Source: an uncultured Candidatus Melainabacteria bacterium
GTDB taxonomy: Bacteria > Cyanobacteriota > Vampirovibrionia > Gastranaerophilales > Gastranaerophilaceae
Reading direction: 5' to 3'
Length of the DNA stretch: 5,388 bases
Assembly (NCBI GenBank): GCA_934675225.1
Contig: CAKUQA010000116.1
Coordinates: forward strand, 1 to 5,388
Within the stretch, counting starts at the first letter, position 1, and each line of letters begins with the position of its first letter. Position numbers and translations under genes: made by a program. This document shows, one piece after another, positions 1 through 5,388 of the stretch. The notes beneath the pieces were generated by a model. That model searched no databases. It was given only the letters and a program-made list of their open reading frames with translations, and was not told where the DNA came from.

Positions 1-80
1 GGCTTTACGCTGTCCTGCCGGCGCTTTTTCCGTTCTTCTGGTGTAAGCTCTTTTAAGGTATTGTCCACGTGATATAAAAG
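1..80 (-). pseudogene. IS66-type transposase fragment, running off the window edge
   Basis: Reading leftwards from about position 80, the frame encodes LLYHVDNTLKELTPEERKKR followed by RQDSVKP. This is the characteristic region of IS66-family transposases (TnpC) where a 'L.PEER...RQ...KP' stretch lies just before the C-terminal part of the DDE domain. The frame is open only between the window edge and an in-frame TGA at 93-95, and no start codon or ribosome binding site is present. The preceding several hundred residues of the transposase are therefore missing on the right side. It looks like a broken 3' piece of an IS66 element; what remains to the left cannot be seen. The base composition is near 50% GC, unlike the AT-rich genes to the right. 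The family call rests on remembered consensus from about 25 residues. Confidence 0.68.
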
Positions 81-151
81 ATGGAACGAAACTCAACCTG
101 TCTGAGAAGGACCAGAAGTGGGTTGGGGTGAAGGATACGTTTAAGTTCTAA
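71..151 (+). pseudogene. Unrecognised 3' coding remnant
   Basis: A + strand frame ends at TAA 149-151 and reads DGTKLNLSEKDQKWVGVKDT then FKF. Its codon use (CTG, AAG, GAC, GTG) looks like real coding sequence of a moderate-GC gene rather than chance. It has no start: upstream it runs into the opposite-strand IS66 fragment near position 70-80 and then a TAA at 44-46. I read it as the last ~25 codons of a gene cut off by the IS66 junction. I do not recognise the family. The hairpin 25 nt downstream could be its original terminator. A chance open frame remains possible at this length. Confidence 0.3.
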
Positions 152-175
152 AAAATAATATTAGATGACAATGAT

Positions 176-206
176 ACACCCAGGAATGAATCGAATTCCT
201 GGGTGT
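176..206. terminator. 12-bp perfect hairpin, probable bidirectional terminator
   Basis: ACACCCAGGAAT (176-187) is the exact reverse complement of ATTCCTGGGTGT (195-206), with a 7-nt loop. On the + strand it is followed by GATGATTTTTA, and on the - strand by a T-richer stretch that begins further away. It sits 34 nt past the stop of the leftward regulator gene and 24 nt past the stop of the rightward remnant ending at 151, so it lies between two converging gene ends. The U-tracts are imperfect on both sides, so termination efficiency is uncertain. Confidence 0.6.
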
Positions 207-240
207 GATGATTTTTAGGAATAGATATGAAGTGCCGATA

Positions 241-1350
241 TTAATTACACTCTCCATGCTCCATATGGTTTAATGTATGAGAATTTGTAATCATTTTTCT
301 TTTCTTTTCTTTTATAAAGTTATACAGAATATCATCTGCATGGGTGCTTATTTTTGTATAGCGTCTATCTATAGAATATTTTCGCAATTTATTGATTAAA
401 GCATCCTGCTTGTTTGTTGATAAAGAGGACTTTTTGATAAATGATTCCTCGATGTTACATATAGTTTCATATGATATATGAGCATCAGGAAAATCATTTG
501 GTAAATCTTCTACTATATATTTTTTAAAGTCGGATTCAGTTATTTTTATATTAGAGCAATTCATTTTTAATTGACCTTGTATTTCTTCCAAGTCTTCCTG
601 AGATAATTTTGTTCTGGAAATAATACATTTCTCCATAGCAGGTCGTCTGTGAGAACCAGCTGACGTAGTTAGAACGGCAGCTATTCTACATTCTAAATCT
701 GCTTTGGTTAAGAACATATGATGAAAAAGAAGAAAGACATATTCTGCGGACTCATCACAGGATAAAATACAATAGCAGGATTGCATAGGCAGACTGATGA
801 GCATCATTCCAGTATATAATTTTTTATCCTTTTGTCCAACACTATTATATTTTCCGGTATATAAAGTTAATTTACAGGAACAATATGTTTTTCCACCTCT
901 TATAGAGGGAGAGAAGGTTATTGTTCCTTTTAAAAGTTCCAACTCAGAAGATATTGTAGGATTGCAGTAAAAATTATATGTTCCAAGTATTCCCTTAAAA
1001 GGATATAATGAAGGATCTGAAACAATAGCTTCGTTATCGCTATGAAAATTATCATAAATCTGATTTTGCATAGCAAATTGAAGAGAGGTTAGTTTATCTG
1101 ATAATGTGTCGGTTGTTGAAAGAAGAGTTTCTATAGGTATCTCTAATTTGTCACATACATTAAAAAGAAATTCTAATGTCAGCGGAGTATCCCCTTTTAA
1201 TAATTTAGATATCGTAGGCTGTGACAGATTACATAGTTGTCCCAGAGTTTTTTGTGATATTTTTTGTTTGACTAATTCGTTTTTTATGCGTTCTAATATT
1301 TTCTGACTGTAAGTAATGTATTCTAATTTTTTATCAAAATTATTTAACAT
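241..1350 (-). CDS. XRE-family HTH transcriptional regulator with a long C-terminal domain
   Basis: This 369-residue protein begins with an XRE/Cro-type helix-turn-helix (about residues 18-75). ISQKTLGQLCNLSQPTISKL (31-50) forms the two DNA-contacting helices, with SQPTISKLLKG as the recognition helix. The remaining ~290 residues contain no second DNA-binding motif. They look like a sensor or oligomerisation domain: a beta-rich, cysteine-containing middle (about 120-225, 'GTYNFYCNPT', 'KTYCSCKLTLYTG'), the motif LTTSAG..RRPAMEK (227-241), and a helical, basic tail. I recall similar regulators in Clostridia, but the domain has no function I can name. The start is ATG 1348-1350, preceded by AAGGGG at 1360-1365 with a 9-nt spacer. 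Upstream I see only a weak promoter candidate (TTGTGT-N17-TTAAAT on the - strand, 1409-1437). The gene diverges from the Roco gene across 386 nt, so it is the natural candidate to regulate that gene, itself, or both; this is inference from arrangement. The hairpin at 176-206 probably ends its transcript. DNA-binding role is confident; targets and ligand are unknown. Confidence 0.9.
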   Translation of the reverse strand: MLNNFDKKLEYITYSQKILERIKNELVKQKISQKTLGQLCNLSQPTISKLLKGDTPLTLEFLFNVCDKLEIPIETLLSTTDTLSDKLTSLQFAMQNQIYDNFHSDNEAIVSDPSLYPFKGILGTYNFYCNPTISSELELLKGTITFSPSIRGGKTYCSCKLTLYTGKYNSVGQKDKKLYTGMMLISLPMQSCYCILSCDESAEYVFLLFHHMFLTKADLECRIAAVLTTSAGSHRRPAMEKCIISRTKLSQEDLEEIQGQLKMNCSNIKITESDFKKYIVEDLPNDFPDAHISYETICNIEESFIKKSSLSTNKQDALINKLRKYSIDRRYTKISTHADDILYNFIKEKKRKMITNSHTLNHMEHGECN

Positions 1351-1528
1351 AATTAAATTCCCCTTAAAAAATTCGTTAAAAGAAAGTGTGTATAAAATTA
1401 AGAATGATATTTAATTTATATATAGATATTAACACAAGAATATGGACTGTAGGAGAGAAAATAAAGACATATTTTTAGGCATATTTACTAGTTTGATAAA
1501 TTTTATATATAAAAAATGCATAAAAAAG

Positions 1529-1556
1529 AATCTGTTATTTGTATAAATGGCAGATT
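1529..1556. repeat. Inverted repeat AATCTG/CAGATT upstream of the Roco promoter
   Basis: AATCTG (1529-1534) and CAGATT (1551-1556) are exact inverted copies separated by 16 nt. Flanking bases (GC..A-tract on the left, TTTTGC on the right) add weak further complementarity. It lies just upstream of the -35 box at 1570, where an activator or a second repressor site would be expected. A six-base half-site in AT-rich DNA is short, so it is only a candidate regulator site or weak hairpin. Confidence 0.25.
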
Positions 1557-1569
1557 TTGCTGTGGATAC

Positions 1570-1598
1570 TTGACCTTTTCAGAAAAGTATAATATAAA
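1570..1598 (+). promoter_or_regulatory. Sigma-A-type promoter for the Roco gene
   Basis: The -35 box TTGACC (1570-1575) matches five of six consensus bases. After a 17-nt spacer comes TATAAA (1593-1598), also five of six. Transcription would start near 1605, giving a leader of about 130 nt to the Roco start codon. An overlapping TATAAT (1588-1593) is a perfect -10 box, but only 12 nt from this -35 box, too close for normal pairing. It is the best rightward promoter between the two divergent genes. Confidence 0.6.
1575..1587. promoter_or_regulatory. Perfect palindrome in promoter spacer, candidate operator
   Basis: CTTTTC-A-GAAAAG is a perfect 6-1-6 palindrome that starts at the last base of the -35 box and fills most of the spacer to the -10 box. 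A dimeric repressor bound there would block RNA polymerase, and XRE-type regulators commonly bind short dyads in such places. The divergent regulator gene is the obvious candidate to bind it. I found no second copy near that gene's own start, which weakens an autoregulation model. Confidence 0.4.
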
Positions 1599-1736
1599 GA
1601 AAGAGCTATGTTTCAAAAAAATAAAATTTTTATTATAAAATATATGATTTATAGATTTATATAAGAATGAATATTTATAAATAAAAATTAATAGTTGCGT
1701 TCGTGTTATAAAAATAATGATACTAAGGAGATAATG

Positions 1737-4436
1737 ATGGGGTTGCAATGCGAGAAAAATACTAAATATAGAGAATATTCAGTTAACCAGTATAAAATTG
1801 GGCAAGTATTTAGCAGTAAAAAACAGATTTTTTTACCATATATACGTACTTATAAGGAATTAACACAAGAGGAATTATTAGACCTAATAAAGCAGGCGAA
1901 GGATAATAATTGGATAGCATTGGATTTGACAGATTGTGGTTTAAAATCACTACCAGATGAATTATGGGAAGTTACATCTTTAAAATTACTTTATATAGGA
2001 AATACGAGATTTGAAGGAAGCAAGAATAAAATTAGTGAGATATCAAAAAATATAGGAAAACTTGTAAATTTAGAAGCGCTGTCTATAGCAAATTTGCCAT
2101 CTCCCCGTATTCCACAAGCTATTAAAAGATTGCCTAAATTAATATATTTGGATTGCTTTGGATGTTGTTTCGATAAAATACCGGATAATTTATTAAATCC
2201 TCGAATTAAATCGATAGGTATAGAATGTCATAGTATAGATCAATTTCGACAGTTGTGTAGAATTTGTGGAGTAGAAGAAATATATGTAACGGGATCAAAG
2301 GTGACGGCTATTCCTGAAGAAATAGGGAATCTTAAGTTCCTAAAAAAATTAATAATTTCAAAGTCTAGAATTGCATCTATACCAGATACAATGATGAAGT
2401 TAAAGAAAATAAAATTTTTTATTTTTGCAAGAACACCATTAGAAAAATCAATACCAAGTGAAATTAGAGAGCAAACAGCAATAGAAATAATTAACTATAT
2501 TTGTAAGCAACAAAAAGAAAAAAATGATTATTTTTTTAATGAATCGAAAATGATTGTTGTAGGACAGGGGAACGTGGGGAAAAGCTGTCTTGTTGAAAGA
2601 ATCACCGAAAATAAATATGAAGATAAAGAATCAACGGAAGGAATAGATATAAAAAAATGGGAATATATTTTTAAGAAAAAAACATATAATTTAAATATTT
2701 GGGATTTTGGTGGTCAGGAGATTTATCATTCTACGCATCAGTTTTTTTTAACTAAAAGATCCTTATATATTTTAGTATGGGATGCAAGAGCTGAAGAAGA
2801 GTATGGAAGAATAGATTATTGGTTAAGGACGATACAAAGTTTTGCAGATGATAGTCCAATTATTATTGCTATTAATAAATGTGACGGAAATGTTACAAGA
2901 ATTAATAGAATTGATTTTAAGGAGTATAAAGAAAGATATCCACAAATACGGTGTACTTTAGATATAAGCTGTAAGGATAATATCAATATTACGAGATTAA
3001 GGGATTTGATAAAAAAAGAAGCTAGTAGTCTTCCTATAACAAAAGAAAGATGGTTAAAATCATGGTATGATATAAGACAGATTTTACTCCAAAAAAGTAA
3101 AGAAAAAAAGTATATTTCTTTAGAGCAATATTTAGAAATTTGTTCACAAAATGATGTTCCTAAAAATGAAGCATTAAGTTTGAGTAAATATTTGCATGAT
3201 TTAGGAATTGTTTTGCATTATCAAAGCGATAAATTCTTGAAAAATATAGTTATTTTATCTCCTGAATGGTCAACAAATGCATTGTATAAAATTTTGGATT
3301 CTCAAGAATCTATATTGAGTGGAAGAAATGGAATTTTATATTTATCAGATTTACCTAAAATCTGGAGTAACTCAGAAATATATCCGGAGGACAAATACAT
3401 GTTTTTGTTAAGGATTATGGAAAAGTTTGATTTATGCTATGAGATAAATGAAGAAACTTTTTTAGTTGCAGAATTATTAGAAAATACAACGATTGATTGC
3501 CCAAAAGATTGGAAATTTGAAGACGAGGAATGCATATGTGTGAATTACCAATATGATTTTATGCCAGCTGGACTAATGACGAGATTCATTGTGAAAGTTC
3601 ATAATTATATTGCTCATGAAGAGGGAAAAAACCTTTGCTGGAAGAAAGGGGTGTATTTAATACATAAATCTGCATATGCAAGTGTTGTTATGAAAGATTC
3701 CATTTCCGAAAAAATGATAGAAGTTAAAGTTCATAAAACACATAATTCTTTGGACGAGCGAGAATTATTATATATAATACGAGAGACAATCAGAAATTTG
3801 AATGATACATTTAACAATTTAAATGTACAAGAACTTGTACCATGTAATTGTGGACCAAAATGTACATATCAATTTTCGTATGATATATTATGCAATGCAT
3901 TGGAAAAAAACATAAATGAAATTCAGTGTTATAAGAGTTTTAAGACAGTCGATATATTAAATTTACTAGAGGGAATAGATATGATTAAGAGAGAAGAAAT
4001 AAATCCATACACCATTAAAATTGAAAACAATCCAACGATAACAACGACAATTTCATCTACTAATGCTACATCTCAAATTAATCAAATATCATTTGCAGAG
4101 ATTAAAAGAGATGTAATGGAAATGCAAGGTGATATAGCAGAATTACAAAGTGAATTAGATGGTGGAGAAGAAAATGAAATTTCTGAGATTAAAAATCAAC
4201 TGGAAGTTATAAAAAATGATTTGGATGCAATCGAAAATCTAAAATCAGCAGAAGATGTTGTAAAATCAGGTAAACTTAATAAATTAAAAAGGTTATTGGC
4301 TAATTTTTCAGATAAAAATAGTAATGAACGAAAGGTTGTGGCTGGAATAAAAAATATAGCAGTGATGATTGGAGGATTACTGACAAAATATAATAGTTTA
4401 GCAGATAAAATAGGAATTAGTAAATTGCCGTTTTGA
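1737..4436 (+). CDS. Roco protein: LRR-Roc GTPase-COR with C-terminal coiled coil
   Basis: This intact 899-residue protein belongs to the Roco family, relatives of bacterial CtRoco and eukaryotic LRRK2. Domains in order: an N-terminal helix (about 41-58); degenerate leucine-rich repeats (about 60-250, e.g. LDLTDCGLKSLPDELW, IPEEIGNLKFLKKLIIS); a Roc GTPase (about 270-430) with P-loop GQGNVGKS (276-283), switch I Thr300, WDFGGQE (322-328), NKCD (380-383) and SCK (411-413), so GTP binding looks fully retained; a COR domain (about 435-760), which in the family mediates dimerisation; and a cysteine cluster CNCGPKC (703-709) followed by IQC at 729-731. No kinase domain follows. Instead there is a Thr/Ser/Asn-rich linker (764-783), two coiled-coil segments with clean heptads (786-807, 815-835) and a helical end (about 840-895). 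I chose ATG 1737 because AAGGAG (1725-1730) lies 6 nt upstream; the adjacent ATG 1734 would leave only 3 nt, and TTG 1695 has no ribosome binding site. No signal peptide or clear membrane segment is visible, so it is probably cytoplasmic. The role is unknown; an NLR-like sensor/switch in stress or phage defence is inference. Confidence 0.93.
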   Translation: MGLQCEKNTKYREYSVNQYKIGQVFSSKKQIFLPYIRTYKELTQEELLDLIKQAKDNNWIALDLTDCGLKSLPDELWEVTSLKLLYIGNTRFEGSKNKISEISKNIGKLVNLEALSIANLPSPRIPQAIKRLPKLIYLDCFGCCFDKIPDNLLNPRIKSIGIECHSIDQFRQLCRICGVEEIYVTGSKVTAIPEEIGNLKFLKKLIISKSRIASIPDTMMKLKKIKFFIFARTPLEKSIPSEIREQTAIEIINYICKQQKEKNDYFFNESKMIVVGQGNVGKSCLVERITENKYEDKESTEGIDIKKWEYIFKKKTYNLNIWDFGGQEIYHSTHQFFLTKRSLYILVWDARAEEEYGRIDYWLRTIQSFADDSPIIIAINKCDGNVTRINRIDFKEYKERYPQIRCTLDISCKDNINITRLRDLIKKEASSLPITKERWLKSWYDIRQILLQKSKEKKYISLEQYLEICSQNDVPKNEALSLSKYLHDLGIVLHYQSDKFLKNIVILSPEWSTNALYKILDSQESILSGRNGILYLSDLPKIWSNSEIYPEDKYMFLLRIMEKFDLCYEINEETFLVAELLENTTIDCPKDWKFEDEECICVNYQYDFMPAGLMTRFIVKVHNYIAHEEGKNLCWKKGVYLIHKSAYASVVMKDSISEKMIEVKVHKTHNSLDERELLYIIRETIRNLNDTFNNLNVQELVPCNCGPKCTYQFSYDILCNALEKNINEIQCYKSFKTVDILNLLEGIDMIKREEINPYTIKIENNPTITTTISSTNATSQINQISFAEIKRDVMEMQGDIAELQSELDGGEENEISEIKNQLEVIKNDLDAIENLKSAEDVVKSGKLNKLKRLLANFSDKNSNERKVVAGIKNIAVMIGGLLTKYNSLADKIGISKLPF

Positions 4437-4481
4437 TTTTAAAGTCGAGGATGATGTGGAGTATTTGGTAAAAAGGATTAG

Positions 4482-4499
4482 AAGGGGTCTGACTCTCTT
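4482..4499. repeat. REP-like imperfect palindrome
   Basis: AAGGGGTCTGACTCTCTT is an imperfect palindrome centred on GGGTC-T-GACTC. It resembles the GGGGTC-GACCCC type palindromes that I recall flanking RAYT transposase genes. It lies about 200 nt upstream of the decayed RAYT-like gene and in the stretch just after the Roco stop, so it is plausibly a mutated left-end REP of that element. Only one copy is visible in this window. Confidence 0.4.
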
Positions 4500-4600
4500 A
4501 CAAAATTCTTTCAATAAAGAAAAATATGTAAATTCCCTTGCGCGAGTATAGCTCCTGTGATATACTGGGAGAAACTGGAATTGAGATTCTGAAAAATAGT

Positions 4601-4635
4601 AGAGATGCATCTGTATTAAAAGCAGGTGCATCTCT
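4601..4635 (+). terminator. Hairpin downstream of the Roco gene, probable terminator
   Basis: AGAGATGCATCTG (4601-4613) pairs with CAGGTGCATCTCT (4623-4635) over 13 bp, with one G-U pair and a 9-nt loop, and is followed by TTCTATATATT. It is 164 nt past the Roco stop and 59 nt before the transposase remnant, the only strong stem-loop there. The following T-run is short and interrupted. It could end the Roco transcript or be an end structure of the RAYT element. Confidence 0.5.
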
Positions 4636-4694
4636 TTCTATATATTATTAATGATAGTATTATAAAAAATAAAAGAGATTAGGAGAGGATAATT

Positions 4695-4892
4695 ATAGCG
4701 AGAAAGTTGAGAGAATGGTTTCCTGAGGTAACCTATCACGTTATGTATAGAGGAGTAAGGAGAAGTACAATATTTGAGGACGAGACAGATTATCAGATAA
4801 TGTTGCAGATGATAAAGGAATGTTTAGAGAAATACCAGTGCATTTTGTAGTCGTATTGTTTGATTACCTGCTTACTTCTTTGTGATAATATA
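4695..4892 (+). pseudogene. Decayed RAYT / IS200-like Y1 transposase remnant
   Basis: The frame reads ARKLREWFPEVTYHVMYRGV then RRSTIFEDETDYQ and continues to EKYQCIL. This matches the N-terminus of REP-associated tyrosine transposases (Y1/HUH superfamily), whose intact members start 'MARK...YHV..RG....IF.D..D'. A ribosome binding site AGGAGAGG (4681-4688) is preserved, but the start position holds ATA (4695-4697) instead of ATG. An in-frame TAG (4848-4850) replaces the residue before SYCL. The following SYCLIT...LLL stretch lacks the N-H-F-H-type residues expected there, consistent with an approximately 9-nt deletion that removes the catalytic HUH histidines. The frame ends at TAA 4893-4895, and the rest of the gene, including the catalytic tyrosine helix, is absent. 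The protein cannot be active. It marks past transposase insertion next to the Roco gene. Confidence 0.8.
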
Positions 4893-4939
4893 TAAATTAT
4901 AGATGTATTTAGAGTGATGGAATTACAAGGGAAATTAGG

Positions 4940-5209
4940 ATGAGAAAAGAGAATATAGATAGAAAAAAATTAATAGAAATATTTAGAAAGGCAAACAGAA
5001 ATTTTTTAAGAAAAAATGGTATTTTGTTTGAAAGAAGAGTTTCTGAAAGGACATTATGCGGAGCATTAATGATAGAATTGAATAATATTATTCAAGAAAC
5101 TGATGAATATAGAGGCTATTTTGTTGATGTAGAATATAATCGGAATATAGGTAGTAAATTTAGATCATTAAAAAAACGTGTGCGGCTATCAATTAGGAAT
5201 ATATTATGA
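4940..5209 (+). CDS. Short protein resembling the N-terminus of uncharacterised nuclease-like proteins, probably truncated
   Basis: The 89-residue frame has a good start: AAGGG (4927-4931) with an 8-nt spacer to ATG 4940. It is mostly helical and basic. Its middle, VSERTLCGALMIELNNII followed by GYFVDVEYNRNIGSK, resembles a recurring N-terminal motif ('ERtlc..L...L.......DVEYNR..G.K') of uncharacterised bacterial proteins that I recall as PD-(D/E)XK-nuclease-like and about 150-200 residues long. This protein stops just after that motif, and the D...ExK part expected downstream is not visible. Its last ~15 residues (KKRVRLSIRNIL) look like out-of-frame sequence after a run of seven A at 5170-5176. 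Coding sequence continues in another frame from 5172. I read it as a frameshifted or truncated gene, probably non-functional as a nuclease. The family resemblance is from memory and uncertain. Confidence 0.5.
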   Translation: MRKENIDRKKLIEIFRKANRNFLRKNGILFERRVSERTLCGALMIELNNIIQETDEYRGYFVDVEYNRNIGSKFRSLKKRVRLSIRNIL

Positions 5210-5350
5210 GATTAATTTCAATAAACAAAAAATATTGATACAATATTACTATGATGCACAAGAGCGTTGCACATATGAAATTGATTTTTTAGGTCAAAAA
5301 ATTTGAGACAATTATGTACTGAAATACTAGAAAAACAAGGAGAAAAGTAA
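5172..5350 (+). pseudogene. Frameshifted coding remnant, unrecognised
   Basis: Immediately after the A7 run, the adjacent frame is open to TGA 5304-5306 and reads GYQLGIYYEINFNKQKILIQ then YYYDAQERCTYEIDFLGQK, protein-like with mixed polar and aromatic residues. At the A-run 5296-5301 the sense again moves, to a frame reading NLRQLCTEILEKQGEK and ending at TAA 5348-5350. That last frame is the same one used by the upstream 89-residue gene. So one base fewer in the first A-run and one more in the second would join everything from 4940 to 5350 into a single ~136-codon reading. This could be a gene broken by two homopolymer slips, two sequencing errors, or a fusion of two gene scraps. I do not recognise the protein. 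Confidence 0.4.
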
Positions 5351-5388
5351 ATACATTTTCTTAATTTGTATGCTGAAGGAATTTAGTA

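Larger units (their letters stand above)
1351..1736. other. AT-rich divergent intergenic region
   Basis: This 386-nt stretch between the divergent regulator and Roco genes holds no credible gene. The one long leftward frame in it (about 1503-1748) is an AT-rich, Phe/Ile/Tyr-rich translation without a ribosome binding site. Besides the promoter, palindrome and inverted repeat listed separately, it contains two CATATTT copies 12 bp apart (1468-1474, 1480-1486) and a tandem GATTTATA pair (1646-1653, 1654-1661) in what would be the Roco 5' leader. Short AT repeats of this kind can arise by chance here. The leader from the predicted transcription start to the ATG would be roughly 130 nt, long enough for leader regulation, but I see no riboswitch or strong hairpin in it. 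Confidence 0.6.

Noticed and set aside
1106..1306. 66-codon rightward open frame
   Set aside because: It lies wholly antisense within the regulator's HTH-coding region, has no ribosome binding site and no recognisable protein features.
1503..1748. 81-codon leftward open frame in the divergent intergenic region
   Set aside because: It is extremely rich in Phe, Ile, Tyr and Lys because of AT-rich DNA, crosses the Roco promoter and start site, and has no ribosome binding site.
4414..4551. Rightward open frame overlapping the Roco stop, reading DFKVEDDVEYLVKRIRRG
   Set aside because: It looks faintly protein-like but has only a GTG as possible start, is at most about 31 codons from it, and its RRGLTL part is a translation of the REP-like palindrome.
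4545..4568. AGTATA...TATACT short inverted repeat
   Set aside because: A 6-bp AT-rich stem with a 10-nt loop is weak and has no T-run after it, so it is not supported as a terminator or site.
4398..4631. 77-codon leftward open frame after the Roco gene
   Set aside because: It is antisense to the Roco 3' end, the REP-like palindrome and the hairpin, starts inside the hairpin stem, and lacks a ribosome binding site.
4896..4943. Short frame ending VMELQGKLG with its TGA overlapping ATG 4940
   Set aside because: The ATGA overlap suggests translational coupling, but the frame opens only after a TAA at 4893-4895 and is too short to support as a gene.
5370..5388. Possible start of another gene (ATG at 5370)
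   Set aside because: There is no ribosome binding site at a suitable distance and only six codons are visible before the window ends.
1..5388. CRISPR array, tRNA or rRNA gene, attachment site
   Set aside because: I saw no regularly spaced repeats, no tRNA-like cloverleaf and no rRNA-like sequence; the short AT repeats present do not qualify.

Overview
The window looks like chromosomal accessory DNA from a low-GC Firmicute, most likely a gut Clostridia/Lachnospiraceae-type organism. The basis is the AT-rich coding sequence (roughly 30% GC by eye), the strong AAGGAG-type ribosome binding sites, and the IS66-like and RAYT-like remnants, which resemble copies I associate with that group. The taxonomic call is an inference, because there is no marker gene here.

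Layout. Positions 1-151 are noticeably GC-richer (about 46-50% by counting). They hold a fragment of an IS66-type transposase reading leftwards off the window edge, abutting a short unrecognised 3' coding remnant on the + strand. A 12-bp perfect hairpin (176-206) separates this from a complete leftward gene (241-1350) for an XRE-type helix-turn-helix regulator with a long uncharacterised C-terminal domain. A 386-nt AT-rich divergent intergenic region follows. It carries a good sigma-A-type promoter facing right (TTGACC-N17-TATAAA, 1570-1598) with a perfect 6-1-6 palindrome inside its spacer, a candidate operator.

The centrepiece (1737-4436) is an intact 899-residue Roco protein: degenerate leucine-rich repeats, a Roc GTPase with every G motif, a COR domain ending in a cysteine cluster, then a Thr/Ser/Asn-rich linker, a two-segment coiled coil and a C-terminal helical region. 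Downstream (4437-5388) is a graveyard: a REP-like palindrome and a terminator-like hairpin, a decayed RAYT/IS200-like transposase (ATA in place of the start codon, in-frame TAG, loss of the HUH region), a short gene resembling the N-terminus of uncharacterised nuclease-like proteins, and a frameshifted coding remnant reaching 5350.

How it may work together. The divergent regulator plus the LRR-Roc-COR protein is the only intact pair. A plausible but unproven reading is a regulated, NLR-like sensor/switch: LRRs sense, Roc-COR switches and dimerises, and the coiled-coil/helical tail acts as effector or oligomerisation module. It lies in an AT-rich block flanked by mobile-element debris. No known defence, toxin or phage gene in the window proves this role.
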